From assembly GCA_030063045.1 (NCBI GenBank), contig JAQSEB010000105.1, positions 788,563-852,562 of the forward strand: a stretch of 64,000 nucleotides of DNA, written 5' to 3'. Positions 22,001 through 33,790 of this stretch are shown here, in pieces. The translations under genes were made by a program, and so were the position numbers. Source of the DNA: Pratylenchus scribneri (Eukaryota > Nematoda > Chromadorea > Rhabditida > Pratylenchidae). Under the pieces are notes generated by a model. It was not told the origin of the DNA, searched no databases, and worked only from the letters and a program-made list of their open reading frames with translations. How positions within the stretch are numbered: position 1 is the stretch's first letter; every line of letters starts with the position of its first letter.

Positions 22001-25000
22001 TGCCTTAAATATATTAAAGTGATGTAATCTTCTCAAGGGAAATTTGCGAATGATACTCTGACTGCAAGAGAGCCAAGATAAAATATTAGAAGTGTATTTA
22101 GGAATAGGTTTACTTATTTTGGGTTAACCGAATTTTGCGGCCCAGAATTTTGCGGCCCCGAAATTTGCGGCTCTTACTAAAAACGAATTTTGCGGCCCGA
22201 AATTTGCGGCCCCGAAACTTGGGTCACCGAATTTTGCGGCCCCTACCGAAAACGAAAATTGCGGCCCCGAAAATTGCGGCTCGAAATTTGCGGCCCCGAA
22301 TTTGGCGGCCCTTACCAAAATCGAAATTTGCGGCCCCGAAATTTGCGGCTTTACCAAAAAATGGAGAAATTCGTTTGTAAAATCGTTCCCAATTCTTTTG
22401 TGATTCATTTGTAATTCGAGCAATTTTTTCAAGGATCGAAATTGGACAAAACGGGATTTACAGCTTCTTTGTGATGTAATGTAGGCAATTTTGGGATTTA
22501 ATTTAGAATATTATTTTATTTATTGATTTTATTATTTTACATTTTTTGGTAAAGCCGCAAATTTCGTGGCCGCAAACTTCGAGCCGCAATTTTCGGGGCC
22601 GCAATTTTCGTTTTCGGTAGGGGCCGCAAAATTCGGGGACGCAAGTTTCGGGGCCGCAAATTTCGGGCCGCAAATTATGAAGCCGCAAACTTCGGGCCGC
22701 AATTTTCGTTTTTGGTAGCCGCAAAATTCGGGGACGCAAGTTTCGGGGCAGCAAATTTCGGGGCCGTAAAATGCGCCACACCCTTATTTTGTTATTTAAA
22801 TTAATTTACTAACCATCAATTGCGTTGATAAGACGAAGAATTTTCTGTGCCTTTTCTAAATATACAATCGATGGCCTGTCAATAAATTCATTCAAATTCA
22901 ACTTCATTTGGACCATTTTGAAAGCGATTGGCACTAAATCGCTTCGAAGTATCTTAATAAATTAACCATCTTTAAAAAGTTAGCAATTAAATTAAGAATC
23001 ATTTGACCGTTAAAAAATTTTTGATGGATAATTTTCATTTTCACGTAAAATTAAAAACTAAGCTCGCGGATATATTTGATTTTGAATTATTTGATCAAAT
23101 TTAAATGCCGAAATTAAAATCGAATTATATATGCTTATTTCTCCTACCTCGGGTTCATCCATTTCTCCCAAAAAATCGATGCCATCCTCACCACCATTGT
23201 TTTCATCGTACATTATATAGCAAATCCCGTCTTGTGTTCGACCCGCACGACCAGCCCTTTGTATGGCCGATGATTTACTTATTCTTTTCCATTGCATGTA
23301 ACTGGCCATTGCATGGTGGATAAAATTTGATCTTTTGCATCTGCCACAATCAATCACAAATCCAACACCCGGAATGGTAAGGGAAGTTTCGGCAATGTCC
23401 GTTGCCAAAATGCATTTCCTATCTGAAAAAAATATAAAAGAGAATGTAAAATAAAGTATTGTTTTTAATATCTTAAAAAATTTTGAAATTTTCAAAATTA
23501 TGGAACTAGCCGTAAACTACTGTTTGAAAGCGTCCTTTGTCAACGCTATTCGATTTCTGAATTTTTTTTAACTATATCGATATTCGATATATTACGAGTG
23601 ACTCATAAATCTTTCAACGAAATTCCTAAACTAATTGAAGTTAATCTACATTCGAAACTTAGACATTCAGACATATTGCAATTAAAAAGGCCATACTATA
23701 ACTTTTTTAATTTATGCGATACAAATCACAATTTTGTGCTCCCTCAAATTGATGAGACACATTTATTGTTGTTATAAAATAACAACAAACACTTTTTTTC
23801 ATTTTTAACTTATTAAGCAGAATATATATTTTATTTTTCAATTTAGATGAGTTCATAACTTTTTTATTTTGAATTTTATACAAAGAAAATGAATGCTTCC
23901 TAATTTTAAAAAATCACAAAAAATTTTTCAATTTCACAAATAGTAACAAAAATGGTATTTGCGAATAATACTTAAAGTTATAGATAAAGATAACTTACTA
24001 TTTATTGGTCCTTCCTCAAATATCTTTTCTTGTAATTTATCATTTTGCTTCGAATGATATGAAATAACAATCTAAAAATAGCCAAAAAATAATTTTATAG
24101 AATATAAATTTCTTCTGACTTACCAAATTTTGTATTCCATTTTTGATTACATACTCAAGGTGTTTTATATCCTAAATATAATTTTATTAAATACTATTTA
24201 TTATTAAAATTACATTTATTCCAGCTAAAAATACCAATATATGCCCAATTACTCCGCTTTCACAAATCTCTTTAATTTTTTGAAAAACACGACATTCTAA
24301 AATATGAAATTTCTCATTTCAATAATATACAAATAACTTTTACCCATATGATCATCCGTTCGTCTACTATATCTGACGCAATTATGCCACAGTAACGATT
24401 CCATTGGACATTTCTGTATTTTTAATTTAATTAAAATATAACTATTGTTAATTTAGCTTTTTAATTTATAATTTTATCGATATGGCCTTCAGAGTTAAGG
24501 CATGGTATCCAAAAGATAAATAATTCCCAATTTATGTGTAATTTGTAATTACCGAAAATTCATTTTTAGCGAAATATTTGATCTAAAGAAATAATGAAAT
24601 GGCCTAAAAAATTTTTGAAAATAGGGAGAAGTTAGTTCATAATAGTTACACAGTTTATTTTATACTTCCCAGGGGATATTGTAGTTGTATCATATACCAA
24701 ATTATTTTAAATAATTGTTTTATATTAATTATATAATTTAATTTACCTCAATTGTCACTGAAAATATTTGTTTGTCAGGAATATTAACAGTTGAGATATT
24801 GCCGAAAAAATCGCGAAATTTTTCAATACAAAATGTCATTGTTGCACTCATGATAACCATTTTTAATCGGTGCCCATTTGATAATGCTCTCTATTTTAAA
24901 AAGTGCAAATGATTATTCATAAATAAATTATCCTATGTTATTTTATTAGCCAATTTGTATTTTATGGTAAAATTATTTTTTTCTACAACTGAAAAAAAAT

Positions 25001-26537
25001 GAAAAAGAAATATTAAAAATTCATGAAAATTAGGCTGAGAACGAAATTGAAAATTATATATAAACCATATTTATGAAAATACAACTCTAACCTTTAATAT
25101 TTATTTTTTTCCACAAACTTTTCTAATAAAAATAAGACTTATTAGCTCTCGAATTAATTATAATATTTTGGCAATATATATTGCATCATTTAATAAACTT
25201 TTTTATCTCTCATTTTAGATCATTTTCCTTAATATGGCATTACCGTTCTTACAATAAGCAAAATATTTTACCAACTAATCAACATATATTTATATTAATA
25301 CCAAAGATTTAGAATTCTGTTTTTCAAATACAAATTGGGTGATTCTCATCAGGGTTATTTCGAGATGTGGGTTTTTTATTAATCTAAATTATGTACCTTC
25401 AGTGCGGCCAATAACATATCAGTATCCACTTTTCTTGTATGCACCTCATCGCAAATTATAATAGAGTAACCGTGAAAGCTTGGGTTTGTGCATGCTTCCG
25501 CCAATAGAATTCCTTCCGTGCAATATTTAATTTGACATTTATCTCGATTAAAACGACTTTTGAATCTAATTACATAGCCAATTTCCTCTCCAATATCCTA
25601 AAATTAATATTCATTCGATATAATTAAGGAGCCATTAATTTACCTATAAAAAATTTACTTAAAATTTTTGTGTCGAAAAATCTTTATTTAAATCTCATAA
25701 AATTGCAAAATCAAATCAAGCATTTTAAAATCCAATTTTGCCTAAAGCTTAACACTACTCTTAAATTAATTCTAAAATGATAAAAAGCCCAAATACTTAT
25801 ATGGCAAAATTAATAGTTGAAAAAGAACAGTTTTGAAAAATTCCATATCATCTCAATGCATAAATTTTCTTATAAAAATTATTTTAATATTTTCTACATG
25901 AAAATCAATTAAGTTGGATAAAATCAACTAGGTGCCCATTAAAAACGAGAAACAAATTTTTTTGAATCCTCAAAATGATGCTTTTTGGTTTTCAATAAAA
26001 TATGAAAATCGTTATTAATTTGCTCATCAAATCGAAATCCACAGAATCCATAATTTAACAATAGTTTGAAAATTTTCCCTTTTTAAACTAACTAGTCCAA
26101 GTTCACGGCACAATCTCTGAGCTGATTTTGTTGTTGCCTTCCTGGTTGTCTGAGTGCAGACCACTCGATTTCGTCTCTGAAGACCGAATTGCCATTGATA
26201 TTTGCGATTAGAAAATTCTGCGCACCATTGTGGAATTTGCGTTGTTTTTCCGCTGCCGGTGCCACCCGTCACAACAATGACATTGATATTATCATCTTCC
26301 AAATACGACATGAATTCCTCACGTTTCTCCCACACTGGCAATTTGCTTCGCTGCTCCCATTGTTGCCAGAAGGTATTTGAAGGAGTAAACCCAGTGATTG
26401 GGTTTATAAATGACTATATTTTTTTTTATTTTTTATAATATTAAATAAAATTTTCAATAAACAATCTTGAAAAATAATTTTTTATTTAAATTTTTTGTGA
26501 ATTTAATATTTAAATAATAAAAAATGATTCGATCCAT
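19092..26537 (-). CDS. DEAH-box RNA helicase, PRP43/DHX15-like
   Basis: Thirteen well-supported exons run from 26413 down to 19092 (26093-26413, 25397-25597, 24747-24890, 24344-24413, 24214-24296, 24124-24171, 23999-24071, 23148-23422, 22814-22952, 21021-21302, 20761-20888, 20258-20341, 19092-19523): 759 residues in unbroken phase. A tentative AT-rich first exon, 26463-26537, would add an ATG and 25 residues. Helicase motifs in order: I GGTGSGKTT; Ia CTQTTRK (family CTQPRR); II DEVH (family DEAH); III SAT; V ATDIAETSLTIPG; VI QRAGRAGRTQDG. The winged-helix/ratchet and OB-fold regions follow, then an acidic tail. NPITGF before LPVWEKREEF matches the family entry motif. PRP43 enzymes act in spliceosome disassembly and ribosome biogenesis. 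The divergence of motifs Ia and II, and the shorter N-terminus, suggest a paralogue or a fast-evolving copy. The largest intron (21303-22813) holds two palindromic elements. Confidence 0.88.
21350..21740. mobile_element. palindromic MITE in helicase intron
   Basis: Ends are inverted copies: AAATTGCCGAAAAAACAATG on the left against CATTTTCAATGTTTTTTTGGCAAAT on the right (bases 21716-21735, key motif GGCAAAT). The arms contain repeated GAAAATGCCGAAAAG/CTTTTCGGCATTTTC. A second inner pair, GATAGATCTCATCAAGACGC and CGTCTTGACGAGATCTATCG, continues the palindrome towards the centre. No coding frame of substance. Confidence 0.75.
22122..22782. mobile_element. foldback element of GC-rich short repeats, copy A
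   Basis: A 661-base element flanked by CTTATTTTG on both sides (22113-22121 and 22783-22791), a perfect 9-base duplication. It starts GGTTAACCGAATTTTGCGGC and ends with GCCGTAAAATGCGCCACACC, roughly inverted. Each arm is a string of degenerate repeats around GCGGCCCCGAAATTTGCGGC (left) or its complement (right), separated by CCCTACCAAAAACGAAA-like spacers. The middle is AT-rich unique sequence. A second copy lies at 40605-41106. It sits inside a helicase intron. Open frames across it come from the repeats. Confidence 0.88.
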
Positions 26538-26597
26538 AAAATTTGTTTATTAGTTTATTTGATTAAAAATTGAGCCTCGAATTTTTTTAATTAATTA

Positions 26598-29500
26598 TTA
26601 TTTTATTTTTTCTATTAAATTTTGGGACAAATTTAGATAATCTTCAATAATAAAAAAACGAACTTCTTTGATGCGTATTTGTAGTCGATTTAAATCCAGA
26701 TCATTAGAATATTCTTTAGCGCATTTTTCTGTCAGCAATAATGCATCATAATGACGGCCTAGCCCATTCAAAGCAATTATTTTGTGCTTTTGAATTTTTA
26801 ATAAGATTTCAGCTGTGGGAGTCGGCTGTTTTTTTAATAGGTTATTTGCTTCGCAAAGGAGCTGTGTAAATCTGTAATCAAAGAGGAAACCGATTAAATA
26901 TTAATGATAATGATTAATTGAATGATAAAATGAAAAATTTGCTACATGATAGAAGATAAAAATTCGAGCTCACTAAAAGAAAACCACTTTTTAAAATTTA
27001 TATTAGAATCGGCTAAGTACCTCGATCGGGTTTTCTGGTCGGGTAACCCGAAAAAAGAGACCCGAAAACAGAAAAACCAGAATGGGAACCCGACCCATCC
27101 GATTTCTAATTTATATTAAATATTTTTTAAATTAAGCATTTATCTGGAATATTTAAAATAATAATAAAAATTTATTTAATTTCAAATTTTAAAATCATTT
27201 TAAATTTTTTAAATCATTCAGAGAAATATTATGGAATTTTCAATCGATTTAAATTATTTATTTAATTGCCAAGAAGCTAAATTCTCTAAAATAAAAATGA
27301 AACGAACTTTTTGCAATTTTCCAACATTTCCGCCTTCTTTTGCCACGCATCAAATGTCCAATTCATTTCTAGAGAAATTTCCACATTTTCAATTGCACGA
27401 TCAAATTGTCTTCCATTTGTTAAATTTTCGGCATTTCCCAGTAATATTTGCGGCAAATCATTTTGCCTTTCATTGCAGAGAATGCATCTTTCGCACACAT
27501 TTTGCCGATTCATCAACAGCTTTGCTGCTTTTTTGTCTTGATCTATTTCCATATAGGCAATGAACAGTGCATGACGAAAATTCTGCAACAATTTCATTTT
27601 GTACGGTTCATCTGTAGGCATCGACCATGATGCTAAAGCCTCTTCCAATTCAGAAATACCATCGATATATCTGAATAAATAGAAGCCATTTTACCATATG
27701 TGATTTGCAGGTCGAGTGGAATAATATTAATGATTCATTTTAATAAACTATTTGATAGACATAAAATTTTTAAATGAATGTCATGATAAAGCTAAACATT
27801 TTGCAAAATTTTTGATTTTTTTATTATCTGATTTTCCAATTCAAATTGAAATTATATCATCACATTAAAAATTTTGCTGAAAAATAATATACGCTTTTAA
27901 TAGGAATGAACAATTCCAAAATATATTGTCATTTTTATTTATACTATATATTTTTTGCCATTTTAATTCAAATTCGTATTTGTTCATTCATTGCTTTTAT
28001 TTAAAAAAAATTATAATATTTATCTACATATTCCAAATTATTCAATAAATTTTTCCAACCTCCTATTCTCAACATTAATTATGCCAATTTGCCCCAACCA
28101 TTCTGGATTTCTTTTGAGAAACAAAGCTAAATTGAAGTATCCAAAGGCGATATCGTATTCTTCTCTCTCAATATAATCATAGGCTTGTTTCACAAATTCA
28201 TCCAATTCCGTAGAAGAGATCTAAATTTTATTTTTCAATAATTCGAAACAAAATTACAATGAAAATTTAGAATTTTATTTAGTGAATTGCATCGGATTTT
28301 AAAATGCTATTAAACTATTCTGAACTATCATTGAAAGTTCGAACCGTTATTTTTTTAACAATCCATAGAACAAGAAATTATAATTACCATGGACAATTAA
28401 TGTTTAGAAATAGGAATTTTTCAGCCAAAACTATTATTTGGATTTTATACTTATTATATATGTATATTCTGTGAATGGGTTTAATGGATGGAGAAATGGT
28501 GAATTTTTATTTCTATAAATTTTCATATCCCTTTTTCGTATCTTTTAAACATTTGATTGATGTGAGTCCAATCCAAAATATCCCGGAAAAATATTTCGAG
28601 AAGGATATTGATTAACGATTAACCTCTACTTACCGTTTGACATTTCCTCAAAAAATCTTCATAAGCATTTTCTTGGCCAGAAGAAAATCGGGCAATTCGA
28701 ATTTGTTCCAATACATCGAAAAATAATTCAAGTTTTAAAAGGCATTCGATCTTCAGTAAAATTGCTGAATGATTCTCCGGTTCAATTAGAAGTGCCTGAT
28801 TACAATATTCGAGTGCCTTTTCCACATCGACCCTGGGAAATATTTTAATTTTTATTTAAATTGTATAGAATTTTATTGCCAAATTAAATTACAAAAAAAT
28901 AATAACATTTTGGTAATTTCTAAGGATTAGACTAGTAAAAAGATTTCAAATATCATAATAAAATTTATAACTTTGAATTGAATGAATATTGGTAGGATAG
29001 ATATAATTGAAAATAAAATTTAAATAAATTTAAGATTTCCCGGATTTAGTGTTGAACTTGAACTGATAAATTATAAATAAAATAAAAATATATAACTAAA
29101 AATTAAATAAATTAAGAATAATTTTGAGAAATTTCAAAATTTATTTAATTATTAATTAGGCATTCCAGCAGTTAGTCTGATCTATTATAAACTATGAAAA
29201 TTTTCGGAATTAATTATTTTCAAATATTAATATGCTGCATATCTAACAAGAAAATTATTTCGATAACATTTCGCCTTTATTTAAAGCATTGTTTTATTTT
29301 TCACCTATTTTTACTCACTTTCTTCTTGACATTTTATAGCGACATTTTGCCTTGCCAAGGAGAATATGGATCTCCAAATTTTCACTTCTGCTTAACAACG
29401 CTAAATTTGCGCCTTCCAAAATTTTCAATGCACTTTGATATTTCATTTTCTCTATCAATCTATTCGCCTCATCTATTTCATTTAAAACATGTTGATCTTG

Positions 29501-30188
29501 AAAATTTGGTGAATTTTAAAAAAATTAAAAAAAATTTTTACAATTATGATCCATAATTTCTGCGACGCTTGGTGTTTTTGGAGTAACAGTTCCGAAATTA
29601 CTTTCGTTATCGGTTGTAAGACCTGAATTTTAATTAAATATTTAATAAAATTTTATTTTTAATTTCCGAACTTAATAAATGTAATTTTTAAAATTTTTAG
29701 ATTTTAAATTATTAACTGAATTTTAAATTGTTTAAAAATAATTTGTATAAATATATTTTAAAAAAATTTTTTATATAAAAATTATTAAACCAATTGTTGA
29801 AGAACGCATGCTCTCAGTTTCATATATTGTCAATCCTGTAAAAAATTAATTAAAAATGGATATTTTGAATTTTTTATATAAATTAATATTGTTTAGTGCT
29901 TAAGTTTCCCATAATAAAATAAATTATCAAAATATTTTGTGCACACTATTTTATCTAAATACCGCTTTACAAAAATTATTAAAAAATTAAAAAATTTCTT
30001 TAAAAACATTTTTTGGGAAAAATATTCAAAATTCTATGTAATAAATTTTCGTTAAAAAATTCTAATTTCTAAAAAGGAATTATTTTATTACCGATTGAAC
30101 TGCCAATGCTAGTTTGATTTCCGCTCATTGCCGATATTGTTATTCGTTCGGTTGTTGCATTCGAATATTGAGATTGAGATGGTATCAT
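26598..30188 (-). CDS. tetratricopeptide-repeat (TPR) protein
   Basis: Eight exons (30092-30188, 29791-29835, 29542-29622, 29319-29496, 28634-28832, 28060-28220, 27308-27670, 26598-26871) give 465 residues in continuous phase. A Ser/Thr-rich, probably disordered N-terminus (about residues 1-75) is followed by helical repeats of TPR type. Examples: EANRLIEKMKYQSALKILEG, DVEKALEYCNQALLIEPENH (the clearest match, with the A-L-Y..A-L-IEPEN pattern) and EREEYDIAFGYFNLALFLKR. Further repeats follow in the 27308-27670 exon (GRQFDRAIENVEISLEMN). No J domain, signal peptide or membrane segment is visible. TPR proteins act as scaffolds or chaperone cofactors; I cannot name the orthologue. Its stop codon lies only about 60-185 bases upstream of the helicase gene on the same strand, which suggests co-transcription. 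Confidence 0.78.
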
Positions 30189-32183
30189 TATATTTTGATT
30201 ATTCTCAAAAGCTTATCTGGAATAGAAAATGTTCTTATTTTATTTATTCAAAATTTAATGAATTATTGAAGTTATTAATCATCCGAAAAATTTGTGAATA
30301 TTAATTGGTCAAATAATTTACAGCAGTAACAAAAATTATTGGTTACGGTGATTTTAGGAAAATATGTGGTTACATTATAGATATTGCGAACTTAAATAAT
30401 TTCGGGATGTAAATATGCCACGGTTGATGCGTTTAATCTATAAAATATTATGATTGATCATGATCAGTAGAAAAGCAAATAAGAAATAACAATCATTTCT
30501 TGTATTTTTCCGATCTATTGGATAATTATTAAAGTTCAATAAAATTAAAACAATTGTTTCCTTTTTCTTAAAGAATTTTGATTTTTGTTTCGAACTGTGT
30601 AGACTATAGAAATAGAAGACGATGAGTTTTTGGAGCGATGTTACCTCACTCAGGGAGAGGGCAATCAAAAATTAGAAAGATTCACAAAGAAGGGAATTGG
30701 ATGGCAATGGCACCGTAGCTGCTGGATAAACTAATTAATACTAAAAGAAGAAAAACAAAAAAAGCTATATCATATTCGAACTACGGAGTGAAGAAATAAT
30801 AATAAAAATAAATAAGAAAGCAAAAAAATTCCAAAGTATTTTATTATGAATATTATATATATTTATTTGCATATCATTTGGTGAGATAAGGAAAAATTTT
30901 TGATGAAGATAAGAATGTCAAAATGCAATGGGACCAATAAAGTTGCTGGGAAAAACAAGCCAAGCCAAAGTGCTGGATTCAAATGGATGGTCGGATTAAT
31001 GCAAATAAATGGATGGGAAATGGAAAATTGCGGCAACAAATAGGCCGATGAATTCGATGAATCGGGCGAAAACATCAACAATGGAAAGGCCAAATGAATG
31101 GAGGGGATGAATGAATTGAAAATGGCCAAGCGATGGAACTGGGCAAAATGTGTTTGAATAGAATATAGCATTAAATGGGTCAAATAAAGGATGAGAATGC
31201 AAATGCATTAATAAATGATTTGATGGGTAATAAAGAAATTTTATAGAAATTAAGGAAAAAAGAAAGAGAGACCTAATAATTGTCGCGCTTTTTAATTGCC
31301 ATTTGTCAGAATGATGATGATGATATTATAAATATTATTAAAATTTTGTAGAATTAAATATGAGATTAGGAATTTGATGATTTTATACTCTTTCATAATT
31401 TTAAGGACGGCATTTTTGACTCTTTTATTAATGTAATATAAATGTAAAATTCAAAAATTATTCTGTCTTATAATTATAAGAGGGAAGTTTGATGAATTCC
31501 CAAATCTATGGAAGATTAATTTACAATCATCGTAAAATATGAGTAATTGACAGCGGCAAAATTCTAAAAAAAATTAAATTTTATAGGTATCTGATTGTTG
31601 AATAATCAAAATCTGGGAAAATTAGCAAAGATGCCAGAGGCCACTTTCTTGGTAGATCAAAATTTTTTTCTATTTTATATTCTCAATTACAATCACTGCC
31701 GAAAACTGTATTTAATCTTTGTTTTTTTTAATAAAATTTCAAAACAACTTCCAAATTATATTTGGATGTATAAAAATGGAAATTTTGTAAATACAAAATG
31801 ATTGTAGAATTTCAATGCTAATTATATTAACTTTTAATTAACTCGAAATGAGTTTATTATAAAAATTGAAACATTTAATTTTTTGCTCTTTTTCCATACA
31901 AATTTAATTTAATGAAATTTTGCAAATCAAGAAAAAAGGCAGAAAATAACCTTTGACCAAAATTGGCGGCACAGGACATATTATAAAGTTATCAATCTAT
32001 ATTAAAAAATAAATATTATATAATATTATAAAAGTAGAATTCCATTTATTCCTAAAGAGAAATTTTGCCATTGAAAAAGTGGATTGAAATATTATCATAA
32101 TCAATTGGTTTAAAAATAAGCAATGAAATGGAATGCATCCATTGGGTTAAATAGAGAAGTTCTTATTTAATTATTTATTTGGT
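30189..32183. other. intergenic, no gene seen
   Basis: AT-rich. Between about 30960 and 31160 the plus strand is rich in AATGGATG/GAATGGA-like words (degenerate simple sequence), which creates short open frames on the complement without family features. The rest holds nothing I can support. Confidence 0.5.
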
Positions 32184-32327
32184 TCAGCAATTCAAGCATG
32201 AATATTTTGCCCTTCTTTGGCCAGTCCCTGAGGCAACAGAATTGGACAAATTAATTGAATCCGAAAAATCTGTAAAAATACGAAAAAATTGAAGATTAAT
32301 TTAATAATTAATAAATTTGCCTGGGAA
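32184..32327 (-). pseudogene. stranded C-terminal coding sequence of the Rab7-like gene
   Basis: Beyond the TAA stop at 32328-32330 the same frame continues FP, then a CAG|GCAAAT donor (exon end at 32321), an intron ending TTTTTACAG, and a segment 32269-32184. Read in the matching phase, that segment gives DFSDSINLSNSV..., ending CLNC before a TGA. This matches the place and form of the Rab7 tail (family: NEFPEPIKL ... C-x-C end). It would supply the two prenylated cysteines. As the sequence stands, translation stops before it. Confidence 0.6.
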
Positions 32328-33307
32328 TTAATTTTGCTCTTCGCCTTTTCTGGTCATTGTTGCCCTCAACATTGCCACAAATGCCTCATTCAGATTCCAA
32401 TTCTCTTTTGCTGACACCTAAAATTGTAATTTAAATAATTTTTTTTATTTTAAAAAATTACCTCAAAATATTCCATATTGTAGTAATTTTTGCATAAATT
32501 TTGAGCTTTCCTTTTCGTCACCATTCTTTTCTCTTCCAAATCAATTTTATTGCCCAACAAAAAGAATGGAAAATTCTCCGGATCCCTTGGATTTGAGCCA
32601 ATCAAAAATTCATCTCGCCAACTTTCAATTACATTGAATGAGGCAACATCGGTGATGTCATAAACCTTTTGAAATTTTTTTAACATTTAATGTTTTGTGC
32701 AAATTTTATACTAAAATGCAACAATCTGCTCCTCGGTAAAATGAAACTCCAAGTGATTGGTAACGTTCTTGTCCAGCTGTGTCCCAAATTTGTAGAGTCA
32801 CATCCACACCATCAACCTTCAGAACTAAATTGAATAAATTAAACATATTAAATATAAAAGTAAAATCATTGAAGTTTATCCAAAAATTTTGTATAGAGAA
32901 ATCCATAACTTAAGGCCAGATTTTTGGCCATAAATTTAAGGAAGTATAAGGGTTTGGCTTTAGGTAAATGTTTAAAGTGAAGCTCATCTTGGCAATTTTA
33001 TTAGCTCAAAAATTCCGATTTGCCACACTTAATTTAGAATAAATTGAATTATTTTGGAGTAAAAATAAAAATTAATTTGATTATCGTCATCCTTTTTTAT
33101 GTAAACCTTTTGTCAAAAAATCAGTTCCAATTGTGGCTTTATATTCATTTGTGAATTTCCTACTGACAAATTGATTCATTATTGCAGTTTTCCCAACGGC
33201 TTGTTGTCCTTCAAATGGCACAAAAAAATAAAAAGTATCCCTTTTTACTCACCCAACAAAATCACTTTAAGAATGACCTGTTTATTGCGCCGATTAGAAC
33301 AATTCAT
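32328..33307 (-). CDS. Rab7-like small GTPase, truncated before its prenylated tail
   Basis: Five exons (33253-33307, 33107-33208, 32712-32824, 32462-32665, 32328-32417) give 187 residues. GTPase motifs are present: P-loop GQQAVGKT, switch [10 protein letters not shown], switch [25 protein letters not shown] base-recognition motif and SAK. The stretch DSWRDEFLI...PRDPENFPF, here [20 protein letters not shown], identifies the Rab7 branch, which controls late endosome and lysosome traffic. The frame ends EEQN-TAA, where Rab7 normally continues to a C-terminal double-cysteine prenylation site. Prenyl-less Rab proteins cannot anchor in membranes, so this copy is either an altered paralogue, a gene in decay, or a sequence error. 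The first exon encodes an unusually polar start ([15 protein letters not shown]). Confidence 0.85.
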
Positions 33308-33790
33308 ATTGAAATGTTTAATTTTTAGATATTTTGCTTAAATAATTACTAATTTTTGGTCAAATATAAAATATGGAGAATGTGAAATGAAATGATTCAA
33401 TCCTCCTAGCTCTTATACTACACCATTTTTGGTGCTGGTGCTGTGTTTGAATAAATAATTTGATTGGTAGGAAAATAACAAGAAATAATTATATGATGGA
33501 TGGTGATGACTTTTCCACAAACTAATCAATAATATTAAAAAACCTCCGCCGGGTAAAAAAATAAAATAAATAAATCATTTATTTTTCGATAAATTTATAA
33601 AATTGTATTAGTTCGAAAATTCAAAGAAAAATATAACATACCAATTTAAAATTTTATCACAAAAAAGGACAGAAGATATGTAGAAATAGATAGAAATAGA
33701 TATCCGAAAATAATGGAAAAATTTTAAGAATATGAATGGAAACAAAATATATTAAAATATATTCTTCGCAATCAAATCATCTTCTTCTTT
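33308..33790. other. spacer, no gene seen
   Basis: AT-rich sequence between the 5' end of the Rab7-like gene and the 3' end of the next minus-strand gene. No supported coding region. Confidence 0.5.

Noticed and set aside
22124..22781. Several open frames on both strands rich in RPRNLRP- or GAAKFGAANF-like repeats
   Set aside because: They are translations of the short GC-rich repeats of the foldback element; the same pattern appears at 40550-41200 in the second copy.
30863..31208. Minus-strand frames of 70 and 106 codons
   Set aside because: They derive from degenerate AATGGATG-type simple sequence, overlap in two frames and lack motifs.
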